DNA from: Streptomyces pseudovenezuelae
GTDB lineage: Bacteria; Actinomycetota; Actinomycetes; Streptomycetales; Streptomycetaceae
Length of the DNA: 64,000 nt
Reading direction: 5' to 3'
Assembly (NCBI RefSeq): GCF_001513955.1
Contig: NZ_KQ948144.1
Location: 192,853 to 256,852, forward strand
The stretch's first letter is position 1. Each line of letters begins with the position of its first letter. The translations under genes and the position numbers were made by a program. The notes below the pieces were generated by a model. It had not been told where the DNA came from. It saw only the letters and a list, made by a program, of their open reading frames with translations, and did not search any database. Positions 41,546-50,401 of the stretch are shown in pieces.

Positions 41546-43134
41546 AGGACGTCCTCCGGGGTCAGGGGATCGGCGCTCTCCGGCACGGCCTCACCGGGCG
41601 GGCCTCCGTGCGTCCACGGGGTGTTCTCCGGGTCGGGCAGCTTCGCGCCGCCGCGCTGCTCGTGCTCGAACAGCGTGAAGCACACCCGGTCGCCCTTCTC
41701 GGGGACGGACCCGGTCTCCGGCTCCTTGCCGCGGCCCATCTTGTCGAGGATCTTGAGGACGATCAGCGCGCCCTCCTCCTCGGACCCCACGAACTCGGCC
41801 GACTGCGGCTTGCCGCCCAGCGAGCGGTACACCTTGGCCCGCTCGCCCAGATGCGGCCGGTCGTCGGTCCGCACGGTCACCAGTGGGCGCGGGCTCGGCC
41901 GCTTGCCCTCGCTGTACGTCATGACGACGTCCGTGACCTCCCCCGCGAACGCCTCCCCGGCCAGCCGCCGCCCCGCCATCACCAGCGGGTCGTCGAGCGC
42001 CTCCTGCGCGTCCAGGCGGGCCTGTTCGCGCTCACGTGAGGCGAGCTTGTTGGCGGCGGTGACCGCGTCGTCGCGGCGCGGCTGCGGGGGCTCGCCCGCC
42101 ACGACCCGGTCGCGGTGGCTCGTGAACGACCAGCGGTCGCGCGTCCACCGCTCCTCGGCGTGCGCCCCCTCGGGCAGCGTCCGCAGCAGGTCGATGCCCC
42201 GCCACACCGCGTCCCAGGTCGGCCGGGTACGACTCGCGACCAGGGCGCGGATCTCCTGCTCGGCGGCGGTGAGCGCGCCGAGCCGGTCGTCGGCCTCCAG
42301 ACCGTCCTCGGCGGCGGCGAGGGCGGTCCGCGCGCGGTCGTAGCGCTCGAAGGCCGGGGCGAGCAGCTTGTTGTCGAACGCCGGGTCGGTGGCGGGGCCG
42401 GCGGGCGGGTGCAGCAGCTGGCCGCGGTCGTCCCGGGCCAGCTCGGCCGCCAGTGCGGCCTCGGCGCCCGACCGCCCCTGCGGCGGGTCGATCCAGGCGA
42501 GCAGCGCGCCCAGGTGCTGGTCCTCCAGCGTGGACTGGCCGGTGGACCAGTGCCGGGACAGCACGTCCGTCATCGCCAGCAGCAGCGAGGAGCCGGGCAC
42601 CCGGGCCCGCTCCCCGAAGTGGGTCAGCCACCGGCCCAGCAACGGCACCCGGGGCGGGGCCGGGTACGGCGTCTCCGGGTCCTGCTCCGCCGTACGCCGA
42701 AAGCGCATGGAGCGCCCGAGCAGCCGTACGAAATCGACGCCCGCGCGGCTCGGCAGGATCAGCTGCGGGGCGTCCGCGCACAGCTCGACCTCGACCTTGA
42801 CGCGTTTTCCGGTCTCCGGGTCGGTCTCGTTGCGCTCGGCGGCCTCGACCGACTCGGCGTACCCGTCGACGTACGGCAGCACGATGTCGGCCAGTTCGGC
42901 CAGGAACGCGAACCTGAGGTCACGGTCGCGCGGCTGCGGTACGACCAGGAGGTGCGGGGCGTCCCGGTCCGTGCCCACGAGCGCGCCGAGCGGGGCACCG
43001 GCCTCGCCCGCGGTGGTGAGCGGGACGAGGACGAGGGGGTGTGCGGACAGGTGCCGGTGCAGGACGGTCGCGGCGGGCTGGGCGCGGCCGGTGCTGACGG
43101 CCTCCAGCCGGGCGAGCGTGGCGATCAGTGACAC
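41542..43134 (-). CDS. 530-residue protein of unknown function between nuclease and helicase
   Basis: No family recognised. A cytoplasmic protein without signal or membrane segment, rich in acidic and basic residues, mostly helical. The N-terminal third has strands such as HPLVLVPLTTAGEAGAPLG and LLVVPQPRDRDLRFAFLAELADIVLPYV; the centre is a long charged helical region (LAADDRLGALTAAEQEIRALVASRTRP-like); the C-terminus (FAGEVTDVVMTYSEGKRPSPRPLVTVRT, then KVYRSLGGKPQSAEFVGSEEEGALIVLKIL) looks like a small beta domain, possibly OB-like. GTG 43134 overlaps the nuclease stop by 10 bp; the stop overlaps the helicase start. Position implies an obligate partner of both. Confidence 0.8.
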   Translation of the reverse strand: MSLIATLARLEAVSTGRAQPAATVLHRHLSAHPLVLVPLTTAGEAGAPLGALVGTDRDAPHLLVVPQPRDRDLRFAFLAELADIVLPYVDGYAESVEAAERNETDPETGKRVKVEVELCADAPQLILPSRAGVDFVRLLGRSMRFRRTAEQDPETPYPAPPRVPLLGRWLTHFGERARVPGSSLLLAMTDVLSRHWSTGQSTLEDQHLGALLAWIDPPQGRSGAEAALAAELARDDRGQLLHPPAGPATDPAFDNKLLAPAFERYDRARTALAAAEDGLEADDRLGALTAAEQEIRALVASRTRPTWDAVWRGIDLLRTLPEGAHAEERWTRDRWSFTSHRDRVVAGEPPQPRRDDAVTAANKLASREREQARLDAQEALDDPLVMAGRRLAGEAFAGEVTDVVMTYSEGKRPSPRPLVTVRTDDRPHLGERAKVYRSLGGKPQSAEFVGSEEEGALIVLKILDKMGRGKEPETGSVPEKGDRVCFTLFEHEQRGGAKLPDPENTPWTHGGPPGEAVPESADPLTPEDVL

Positions 43135-44246
43135 GCGGTCACCCCCAGTGCCTCCGCGCGCAGTTCCGCCGCTCTGCGCAGAGCGGCCACCGCCGGGTCG
43201 TCCGGGTCCCCGGCCTCGCCGCGGGCCGCCGCCAGGACCTCCTCGACCGTCGTCAGACCGCCCAGTTCCGCGCGGACCGAGCGGCCCAGGGAGGTCACCG
43301 CGCCGTCCGCGCGGGAGCGGTCCCGGCAGTGGAAGGCCAGTTCGCAGGCGGACAGGCACTCGGGGGCGTAGGCCGCCGGGACCGACTCGACCGCGGCGGT
43401 CAGGTCGGCGGCGGGCAGGTCGGGGGCGAAGCAGGCGCCCTCGGGCAGGGTGTCGGCGATGTCCTCGATGCGGGTGAGCCGGGTCAGCTGGCGGGCGGTG
43501 ACCGCGCGCTGCTTGCGGATGTCGACGGCCGAGGCGGTGGGCAGGTTGGAGAAGTCCTTGGGGCACACCAGCAGGACCCGGTGACGGACCCGCGGAGCCG
43601 GCTCCAGGCGGGCGGCGACCTCCTCCAGCGCGAGGACGTACACCGCGGCCTGGCGGGCGGCCGCGCCCACCTTCGCGGGGTCCGCCGAACCGTCCAGCAT
43701 CGGGAAGGACTTGATCTCCACGACCGTCCAGCTGCCGTCCGGGTGCACGACCACCGCGTCCGGCTCCAGGAAGGCGGGGGAGCCGGCGACGTCGAGCGCG
43801 AGCATGGGGTGGTCGAGCAGCGTCCACCCCTGTGCCTCGGTGGCTTCGCGCAGGGCGAGGGCCGTACGCGCGGTACGGCCCTCGGGACCGATCGCGGTGA
43901 GGTCGGGCACCTGTGCCTCGGTGGGCGGCTCGGCGCTCCGGTCCAGCCGCTCGTGCACCAGCCGCAGCAGCGCCGCGCCGCCGTCCGCCTTGACCTTGGC
44001 CTCGAAGGCGTTGCCCCGGGTCAGGGCGAACTGCGACTGCCCGAAGGCGGACGGCGCACCCAGCGCGCTCGCCAGCGCCGTCTTGTTCACCCCGGCGCCG
44101 TCGAGGATCGCGCGCCGCTTGCAGCCGGGGTTCGCGGCGAGCGCCGCCAGGGCGCGTGCGTCCAGTGCCTTGGCCGGTACCTCGGGGCCGCGCAGCTCAG
44201 CGAGCCGCTGCCGGAGCGCCGTCCCCCGCGTCCGTGGGAGCGGCAC
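43125..44246 (-). CDS. RecB/Cas4-type nuclease with a probable 4Fe-4S cluster
   Basis: A 373-residue PD-(D/E)xK nuclease of the TM0106/RecB-like group. The nuclease motifs are RGNAFE (77-82), EPDAVV (D163), VVEIKSF (E177, K179) and QAAVY (Q199, Y203). Four cysteines, C42 (PGCKRR) and C297, C301, C307 (ECLSACELAFHC), sit on either side of the domain as in the iron-sulfur staple of Cas4, AddB and Dna2. GTG 44246 is preferred because a GGAG precedes it; longer starts at 44300-44330 would overlap the upstream phosphatase gene by over 100 bp. First gene of the split Dna2-like operon. Confidence 0.87.
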   Translation of the reverse strand: MPLPRTRGTALRQRLAELRGPEVPAKALDARALAALAANPGCKRRAILDGAGVNKTALASALGAPSAFGQSQFALTRGNAFEAKVKADGGAALLRLVHERLDRSAEPPTEAQVPDLTAIGPEGRTARTALALREATEAQGWTLLDHPMLALDVAGSPAFLEPDAVVVHPDGSWTVVEIKSFPMLDGSADPAKVGAAARQAAVYVLALEEVAARLEPAPRVRHRVLLVCPKDFSNLPTASAVDIRKQRAVTARQLTRLTRIEDIADTLPEGACFAPDLPAADLTAAVESVPAAYAPECLSACELAFHCRDRSRADGAVTSLGRSVRAELGGLTTVEEVLAAARGEAGDPDDPAVAALRRAAELRAEALGVTACH

Positions 44247-45150
44247 TCGGCTCGGCTCCGCCTGGGAAGCGTGACTCGCGCTGCCGTGGAATGTGCTCAC
44301 CCGCGGAAGTCTGGCATCCGCCACTGACAATTGAGGGCTCTGTGCCGCGAGAGGCGACGGAGACGGGGGCTATCCGGGCGCGGATGCCCGCCGTGGCCCG
44401 CTGTGCCGCCCGGCTGACGTACGGGGCGAGCAGGAATCCGAGCCCCATCACCGCCGCGCCCGCGACCGCGTCCAGGAAGTAGTGGTTCGCGGTGCCCATG
44501 ACCACGATGGTGGTGATCAGCGGGTAGGCGACGGCCGCGGCCTTCGTCGTACGCGTCCTGCCGTAGCGCCACAGCATCACACCGCACCACAGGGCCCAGC
44601 CGACGTGCAGGCTGGGCATGGCCGCGTACTGGTTCGTCATGCCTCCCATGCCCCGGGGGGCGCTCGCCTCGCCGCCCCACCAGCCGTACGAGCTGTACTG
44701 GGCCATGGTGTCGACGAAGCCGTGGCTCGCCGAGAGGAGGCGGGGCGGGCAGGTCGGCAGCAGGGTGAAGCCGATCAGGCCCATGAAGGTGGACGTCATC
44801 AGCCAGGTGCGGGCCGCGCGGTAGTGCACGGCACGCGAGCGGAAGAGCCAGATCAGGACGGCCGGTGTGACCAGGTAGTGCAGCGAGGCGTACCAGAAGT
44901 CGGCCGGTACGCCGATCCACGTCTGGCTGGTGAACAGCCGGTTCAGCGGGTGCTCGGCGTTGAGGTGGAGGAACTTCTCGACCTTGAGGATCGCCAGGCC
45001 GTGGTCGACGGCGCCGGTGACATCGCCCCTGGCGAGGAGCCGGCCGGCGCTGTAGCAGGCGTACACCAACAGGATCAGGGGCAGCTCGGTCCACCAGCGC
45101 AGCCGCGTCTGCGGGACTTCCTCGGTGCCTGGTGTCTCGGTCAGCGGCAT
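44197..45150 (-). CDS. PAP2-superfamily membrane phosphatase
   Basis: A 317-residue polytopic protein with about six hydrophobic helices. The type 2 phosphatidic-acid-phosphatase motifs are visible in PSLHVGWA and GTANHYFLDAVAG, with the first (K-x6-RP-like) motif less clear. In actinobacteria such proteins act on lipid phosphates or transfer inositol phosphate (AUR1/Ipt1 type). The C-terminal 70 residues are a low-complexity tail that overlaps the nuclease gene by up to 50 bp on the same strand; the real stop is certain, so the overlap depends on the nuclease start. No link to the nuclease operon is apparent. Confidence 0.83.
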   Translation of the reverse strand: MPLTETPGTEEVPQTRLRWWTELPLILLVYACYSAGRLLARGDVTGAVDHGLAILKVEKFLHLNAEHPLNRLFTSQTWIGVPADFWYASLHYLVTPAVLIWLFRSRAVHYRAARTWLMTSTFMGLIGFTLLPTCPPRLLSASHGFVDTMAQYSSYGWWGGEASAPRGMGGMTNQYAAMPSLHVGWALWCGVMLWRYGRTRTTKAAAVAYPLITTIVVMGTANHYFLDAVAGAAVMGLGFLLAPYVSRAAQRATAGIRARIAPVSVASRGTEPSIVSGGCQTSAGEHIPRQRESRFPGGAEPSAAPTDAGDGAPAAAR

Positions 45151-45359
45151 CCGATCCTGTCCCCCTTCGTTTCGCGCGGCATCCGGCGGTCGTCGTCCGG
45201 CCGTGCCACTTTACGGCGTATGTGCGGGCCCTTGTGGAGTGCCCCCACGCAGCGCCTTCGGTCCACGAAGACGCTGAGATCGCCCGCCGGGTTGCCCTCC
45301 CACAGGGTGCGCGATGATGGAGGGGTTCCGCCTCCGCTTTCCCCCGGAAAGGTTTCTCC

Positions 45360-45956
45360 ATGGCACCGCGCATCCTGCTGGCCCGGCACGGACAGACCGA
45401 GTGGTCGCTGTCCGGCAAGCACACCGGCAGGACCGACGTGCCGCTTCTGGAGGAGGGCCGCAGGGGTGCCAAGCTGCTCGGCGAGCGGCTGCACCGGGCC
45501 CCCTACGACGGTCTTTCCGACGTGGAGATACGCACGAGCCCGCTGGTGCGCGCGCGGGAGACCTGCGAACTCGCCGGGTTCGGGGAGCGGGCGGCCACCT
45601 GGGACACGCTCATGGAATGGGACTACGGCACGTACGAGGGCATGACCCCGGAGGAGATCCAGGCGGTGCGGCCGGGCTGGCTGATCTGGCGGGACGGCGT
45701 CCCCGAGGGGGAGTCCCTGGCGGAGGTCACCTCCCGCGCGGACGAGGTCGTCGCGTGGGCGCGCTCGGCGGACCGGGATGTGCTGGTGTTCGCCCACGGG
45801 CACATCCTGCGGTCCATCGGGGCACGGTGGCTGGGGCTGCCGGTCGACTTCGCGGCACGGATACGGCTCAATCCGACGTCCCTCTCGGTGCTCGGCTGGG
45901 CCTACGGGGAGCCCGCGATCGAGAGCTGGAACGACCTGGGGCATCTGGGGTCGTAG
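45360..45956 (+). CDS. histidine phosphatase superfamily protein (phosphoglycerate mutase-like)
   Basis: A 198-residue cytoplasmic phosphatase. The catalytic motif is ARHGQT (R9-H10-G11), the second Arg is in VRARET, the acid is in [11 protein letters not shown] and the second His is in FAHGHILR. Small family members dephosphorylate sugars, cofactors or act as broad-specificity phosphatases. ATG 45360 follows GGAAAGG. It diverges from the PAP2 gene across 209 bp and stands alone. Substrate unknown. Confidence 0.9.
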   Translation: MAPRILLARHGQTEWSLSGKHTGRTDVPLLEEGRRGAKLLGERLHRAPYDGLSDVEIRTSPLVRARETCELAGFGERAATWDTLMEWDYGTYEGMTPEEIQAVRPGWLIWRDGVPEGESLAEVTSRADEVVAWARSADRDVLVFAHGHILRSIGARWLGLPVDFAARIRLNPTSLSVLGWAYGEPAIESWNDLGHLGS

Positions 45957-45997
45957 CCGGGCTCGGTGCCGTGACGGCCTGCCTGGCTGTACCCACT

Positions 45998-46030
45998 CAG
46001 GGGCGCGGCGAACTGCGCGACCAGCCCCCA
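45998..46030 (+). repeat. dispersed Streptomyces intergenic repeat, copy 4
   Basis: CAGGGGCGCGGCGAACTGCG then CGACCAGCCCCCA, nearly the same as copy 3, between two convergent genes. Confidence 0.65.
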
Positions 46031-46059
46031 CCGGCCCGCGGTCGAACGACCACCCCCCT

Positions 46060-47466
46060 TCAAGCCGTCCGACGTGTCGACGCGTGGCGCTCCAGGAACG
46101 CCGAGACCCCCGTCGCCCTCCGGTGCGGCAGCAGCACCCTCGCCGTCGCCGCCAGCATCGTCTGGATGCGCGAGGACTGGACCTCGCCCAGCAGCTCCAG
46201 CACCCGCAGCCCCGCCGCCGCCCCCTCGTCCGGGTGGCCGCCGCGGGCCAGGTCGTCCGCGAGCTCGGCCGTGTACAGCGCGATGTTGCGGGTGAAGTGC
46301 GGGTCCTGGAGATCCGCCGCGCGGCGTGCGTGCCGGGCGGCCCGGCGCCAGTCGCCCAGCGTGGACCAGCACTGCGCCTCCAGACCCTCCAGCTCGGCCT
46401 CGCCGTAGAAGCTCATCCACTCGGGGTCGGTGTCCGAGAGACCGCGCTCGAAATAGGTTTGCGCGCGGACCAGGGCCTGCTCGCACCCGGTGCGGTCGGC
46501 GAGGCCCGCCCAGCCGCCCGCCTCACGCAGCGCGAGCAGCGACATGAGCCGGGCCGAACCCAGGGGCCGGGCGACCCGTTGCGCGGCCTGCGCGGCCCGT
46601 ACCGCCTCCCGCGGCCGTCCCGCGTCGCGCGCGAGGAAGGCGGTGTTGCAGAAGGCGTGCGCCTCCAGGGCGTCGTCACCGGTGAACCGGGCCGTGGCCA
46701 GCGCCTCCGCGTAGTGCGAGCGGGCGTCGTCGAACCGCCCGGAGTCGTGCGCGAGCCAGCCCACCGAGATGGCGAGTTCACCCGCGCCCGAGTGCAGCCG
46801 GTCGGCGGTCGTCTGCCGGGTCGCGCCGGCGTCCAGGAGCGCGTAGGCGGCGCGCAGGGGGGCCGCCGCCCGCTGGTACAGGCCGTCGGCGCCGTGCCGG
46901 TCGTCGAGCAGCCGGATCCTGCGCACGGCCTCCTCCAGGGCACCCGCCTCGCCCGTCCCGGCGCGGCGGACCGGTCGTCCGGCGGCCTTGGCGTCGAGGG
47001 CGAGCCCGAGGGGGCCCAGGGAGGCGGCGGCGACCGTGGCGCCCCCGCCGGTCATGAATGCGCGACGCAGCACGTCGCTCTCCTCATAGTCGTCGTACGT
47101 CTCGTCGGGGTCCTGCGTGTCCTGCGTGTCATACGGCTCGTACGTCCCCGGTGTCTCAGTCGTGGGGCGCCCCCGGCGTCCGCGGACGGACGCGCGGGAG
47201 GCGAAGCCCAGGTCGGAGAGCGTGCGGCCGGGGAACATGTGCAGGAACACCCGTTCGTACGCGTAGTTGGGGCAGCGGATCTCGCCCGCCTCGACGCGAC
47301 CCACATAGCGCGCGTCGCAGCTGACGCTCTCTCCGATCTCGCGCGCGGCCCGTCGCACCGCCGCGGCGAACTCGGCCGGCGAGCGCTGCCCGCGCAGGCG
47401 CCGGAACGCGAGGTTCGGCCTCGGTGGTGTGGGGGACTGGGACGAGGTCACCATTGACGACGCCAT
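46060..47466 (-). CDS. TPR-containing transcriptional regulator-like protein
   Basis: A 468-residue protein of the Streptomyces regulator family with an N-terminal helix-turn-helix-like region (LAFRRLRGQRSPAEFAAAVRRAAREIGESVSCDARYVGRVEAGEIRCPNYAYERVFLHMFPG, about residues 20-85), an acidic linker rich in Asp/Thr and a C-terminal half of tetratricopeptide-type helical repeats. Related proteins (NsdA group) affect antibiotic production and differentiation. ATG 47466 is preferred because GAGG precedes it; ATG 47499 is an alternative. It diverges from the next gene. The target genes cannot be seen. Confidence 0.78.
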   Translation of the reverse strand: MASSMVTSSQSPTPPRPNLAFRRLRGQRSPAEFAAAVRRAAREIGESVSCDARYVGRVEAGEIRCPNYAYERVFLHMFPGRTLSDLGFASRASVRGRRGRPTTETPGTYEPYDTQDTQDPDETYDDYEESDVLRRAFMTGGGATVAAASLGPLGLALDAKAAGRPVRRAGTGEAGALEEAVRRIRLLDDRHGADGLYQRAAAPLRAAYALLDAGATRQTTADRLHSGAGELAISVGWLAHDSGRFDDARSHYAEALATARFTGDDALEAHAFCNTAFLARDAGRPREAVRAAQAAQRVARPLGSARLMSLLALREAGGWAGLADRTGCEQALVRAQTYFERGLSDTDPEWMSFYGEAELEGLEAQCWSTLGDWRRAARHARRAADLQDPHFTRNIALYTAELADDLARGGHPDEGAAAGLRVLELLGEVQSSRIQTMLAATARVLLPHRRATGVSAFLERHASTRRTA

Positions 47467-47731
47467 GTCCGGGTCCTCTCGTGCGAACCGTCGAACCATG
47501 CCGGGCGCGGGGCGAGTTGACTGGTTTGTCAGTGTGACGCCCTGTTTCCGGCGGGCAAGAACGTACCTGTTGAGTCCGGGTCCCCATGCGGGGTTTGGCT
47601 ACAAACCGGATATCTCATCCGGGATCCGCCATGAACTGCCATCCTTTGCGGCGGACTTTCGCCGTAGCCGTTGACGCCGGCGCGCGTTGAACCTCCCGGA
47701 GTCGGACGAGGGTTCCTTGGTGGAGGCCGCG

Positions 47732-48112
47732 ATGGAGATCAGCCGGAGCGTCAATCCCTGTACGCCGGTGTCGTGCGACGTGGTCACGGTGCCGGCGCGA
47801 CACGGCCTGGAGGCCGTCGACATCCTGCGGCGGGGGGTGAGTGAGGGCGTCGGGCCCGTGCTGCACGACGACGGTGGCCGGACCCTGGGGTTCCTGGTGC
47901 CGCCGGGGACGGCGGCGGGCTGGGACATGCCGGGGAGCACCTGCACGGAGACCGACGGCCGGGGGCTGCGGCTGACCCCGGAGCCTCCCGTGGAGGGGTC
48001 GGACTGGCTGCTGCCGCCGGGAGACGCGGACCTGGCGACGGACCCGGCCGTGCTGCGGGCGGCCCTGGGCGAGGCGGCGCGACTGATCGAGGCCGCGGAC
48101 AACTGCAGGTGA
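47732..48112 (+). CDS. conserved actinobacterial protein of unknown function
   Basis: A 126-residue cytoplasmic protein. Blocks GPVLHDDGGRTLGFLVPPGTAAGWDMPGS and GSDWLLPPGDADLATDP suggest one compact beta-rich domain. The pattern is familiar from small Streptomyces proteins sometimes annotated as DNA primase/polymerase-like, but I see no catalytic acids, so the function stays open. ATG 47732 follows GGAGG by 5 nt; an upstream TTG at 47687 lies outside that signal. It diverges from the TPR regulator gene. Confidence 0.65.
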   Translation: MEISRSVNPCTPVSCDVVTVPARHGLEAVDILRRGVSEGVGPVLHDDGGRTLGFLVPPGTAAGWDMPGSTCTETDGRGLRLTPEPPVEGSDWLLPPGDADLATDPAVLRAALGEAARLIEAADNCR

Positions 48113-48227
48113 CCGCACCCGGTCGGGGGCGCGGGGCGGCACCGGTGTGCGGCCCCGCCGCGTGGCCGCGACCGGCCCCCACCGGCCCGCGGGAGCGCGG
48201 CCACCCACCGCCCCGGATAATGGCGGA

Positions 48228-49079
48228 GTGGGAAAGTCCAGAAAGTCCGCCGAAGCCGTCGTGGAACCAGTCGACGGCGGCCTCGCCGAGCTCATCCCCG
48301 ACCGGGAACGCGCGCACGCGTGGACGCTGCTCATCGACGGCGCCCCCCAGTCCCACGTCGACCTCGACGACCCACGCCACCTGTCCTTCGAGTACCAGCG
48401 CCGGCTCGGCCACGTCATCGACCTGCTCGCGCCCCCCAACAAGCCCGTGCACGCCGTACACCTCGGCGGCGGCGCGTTCACCCTCGCCCGGTACCTCGCC
48501 GCCACCCGCCCCCGCTCCACCCAGCAGGTCGTCGAGCGGGACGCGGCCCTCGTCCAACTGATCCGGCAGAAACTGCCCTTGGAGCCGGCCGCGCGGATAC
48601 GCGTGCGCTCCGTGGACGCCCGTGAGGGCCTCGCCAAGGTCCCCGACGGCTGGGCCGACCTCGTCATCGCCGATGTGTTCAGCGGAGCCAGGACCCCGGC
48701 GCACCTCACCTCCACCGAGTTCCTCGACGAGGTCCGAAGGGCGCTCAGGCCGGGCGGTCTCTACGCCGCCAACCTCGCCGACGGACCGCCGCTCGCCCAT
48801 CTCCGCGGCCAGATCGCCACCGCCGCCGCCCGTTTCCCCGAACTGGCCCTCGTCGCCGACCCGACGGTCCTGCGCGGCAAACGCTTCGGCAACGCCGTGC
48901 TCGTCGCCTGCGACACCCCCCTGCCGATCGCGGAACTGACCCGCCGGGCCGCCTCCGACCCGCACCCCGGCCGCGTCGAACACGGCAAGGCGCTCCTCGA
49001 CTTCACCGGAGGGGCCGTACCGGTGACGGACGCCGAGGCGGTGGCCTCTCCGGCGCCGCCCGCCTCCGTGTTCAGATGA
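48228..49079 (+). CDS. spermidine synthase-like (class I SAM-dependent) protein
   Basis: A 283-residue cytoplasmic protein of the polyamine-synthase fold. The cofactor loop is VHLGGGAFTLARYLA, the acid at the end of strand 2 is VVERDAAL, and ADLVIADVFSGARTPAHLTSTEFL replaces the usual catalytic region. The N-terminal beta domain of true spermidine synthases is shortened and key substrate residues are not evident, so it may be a related methyl- or aminopropyl-transferase. GTG 48228 is chosen because family homology begins just after it. No partner genes adjacent. Confidence 0.82.
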   Translation: MGKSRKSAEAVVEPVDGGLAELIPDRERAHAWTLLIDGAPQSHVDLDDPRHLSFEYQRRLGHVIDLLAPPNKPVHAVHLGGGAFTLARYLAATRPRSTQQVVERDAALVQLIRQKLPLEPAARIRVRSVDAREGLAKVPDGWADLVIADVFSGARTPAHLTSTEFLDEVRRALRPGGLYAANLADGPPLAHLRGQIATAAARFPELALVADPTVLRGKRFGNAVLVACDTPLPIAELTRRAASDPHPGRVEHGKALLDFTGGAVPVTDAEAVASPAPPASVFR

Positions 49080-49088
49080 ACCGGTGAG

Positions 49089-49598
49089 TCAGTAGGTCCC
49101 GATCTCCACCCGCGGTGGGCCGTCGTGCCAGGTGCAGAACACCGACACCCGGTCCGCGCCCGAGGAGAACTCCACCCGGATCCACGACTCCGTCTTCCAC
49201 ACCTGCATCGACCAGCCGGTGCCCGGCGTCGCGGACACCAGCGTCGCCGACTTCTCACCGAGGTCGAAGACCGCGCGGCCGCCGTCGGTGTCGTAGCTCC
49301 GGACCTGACCGGAGGCGGTGGGGGAGGGGCTCTTCGAGGAGGGGGCGGGTTTCGCGGTCGGGGAACTCGGCGTCGGTGCGGGGCTCTTCGACGGGGTCGC
49401 CCGCTCGGTCGGCGTCGGCGTCGGCGACACCAGCGGCTTCGACTCCTGCGTGGTGGCGTCGGCCGCCGTGATGGGCAGTGCGCGCGGCGGATCGTAGGCC
49501 GTGCCCGCCATGACCGTGTGGACACCCCACCAGGACAGCGTGACCGCCGCGCCCGTGGCGAGCAGCCAGGCCAGTACGTGTACGAATCCTCTGCGCAT
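49089..49598 (-). CDS. membrane-anchored protein with Pro/Thr/Ser linker
   Basis: A 169-residue protein with one N-terminal transmembrane or signal segment (residues about 8-30, VHVLAWLLATGAAVTLSWWGV), a Pro/Thr/Ser-rich linker (about 55-105) and a small outer domain ending VSVFCTWHDGPPRVEIGTY. No family recognised. It diverges from the response-regulator gene by 98 bp, so it may be a target or ligand of that two-component system. ATG 49598 starts directly before the hydrophobic segment. Confidence 0.7.
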   Translation of the reverse strand: MRRGFVHVLAWLLATGAAVTLSWWGVHTVMAGTAYDPPRALPITAADATTQESKPLVSPTPTPTERATPSKSPAPTPSSPTAKPAPSSKSPSPTASGQVRSYDTDGGRAVFDLGEKSATLVSATPGTGWSMQVWKTESWIRVEFSSGADRVSVFCTWHDGPPRVEIGTY

Positions 49599-49696
49599 CG
49601 CCCGCCATACTGCCTCACGCGTCTCACGGGCCGCACCCGGACTGAGTTGTCCACAGGCCCCGACCGGGCTCGCCCGAATCGCGTACGGTGCGGCGC

Positions 49697-50401
49697 ATGG
49701 CAAGTGTGCTCGTGGTCGAGGACGACCAGTTCGTTCGCTCGGCGCTCATCCGGCACCTGACCGACGCGGCCCACACCGTGCGCAGCGTCGGGACGGCGCT
49801 GGAGGCGCTGCGCGAGGTCGCCCATTTCCGTTTCGACGTGGTGATCCTGGATCTCGGTCTGCCCGATCTCGACGGGTCCGAGGCCCTGAAGATGCTGCGC
49901 GGGATCACCGACGTGCCGGTCATCATCGCCACCGCGCGGGACGACGAGACCGAGATCGTCCGTCTGTTGAACGCCGGGGCGGACGACTACCTCACCAAGC
50001 CCTTCTCGGTGGAGCACCTCTCCGCCCGGATGTCCGCCGTCCTGCGACGCTCCCGGGCCGCCGGAGGCGACGCGTCGCCCGAGACCGTGCTGCGCGTCGG
50101 CGGACTGAGCGTCGACCCGCTGCGCCGCCAGGCCGAACTGGACGGCGTCCGGCTCGACCTCACCCGCCGCGAGTTCGACCTGCTCGCCTTCCTGGCCGCG
50201 CGGCCCGGGGTGGTCGTCCCCCGCAAGGAACTCCTCGCGGAGGTCTGGCAGCAGTCCTACGGTGACGACCAGACGATCGACGTCCATCTGTCGTGGCTCA
50301 GGCGCAAGTTGGGCGAAACGGCGGCGCAGCCCCGCTATCTGCACACCCTGCGGGGCGTCGGCGTGAAGCTGGAACCACCGGGCGGGGGGCTGCCGCTGTG
50401 A
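49697..50401 (+). CDS. OmpR-family response regulator
   Basis: A 234-residue two-component regulator. Receiver domain, residues 1-115, with acids VVEDD (D9/D10), phosphorylation site D52 in VILDLGLPD and K101 in LTKPF. The C-terminal winged helix (about 140-230) ends with the OmpR-type DQTIDVHLSWLRRKLGE. ATG 49697 lacks a Shine-Dalgarno, so it may be leaderless. The kinase gene overlaps its stop by 4 bp (GTGA). The signal is unknown; neighbours are a chitinase and a membrane protein. Confidence 0.92.
   Translation: MASVLVVEDDQFVRSALIRHLTDAAHTVRSVGTALEALREVAHFRFDVVILDLGLPDLDGSEALKMLRGITDVPVIIATARDDETEIVRLLNAGADDYLTKPFSVEHLSARMSAVLRRSRAAGGDASPETVLRVGGLSVDPLRRQAELDGVRLDLTRREFDLLAFLAARPGVVVPRKELLAEVWQQSYGDDQTIDVHLSWLRRKLGETAAQPRYLHTLRGVGVKLEPPGGGLPL

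Noticed and set aside
38762..45150. A named defence system such as Hachiman, Gabija, Zorya or Mokosh
   Set aside because: None pairs a separate Fe-S RecB nuclease and short UPF1 helicase with a protein like the 530-residue one; I found no matching signature.
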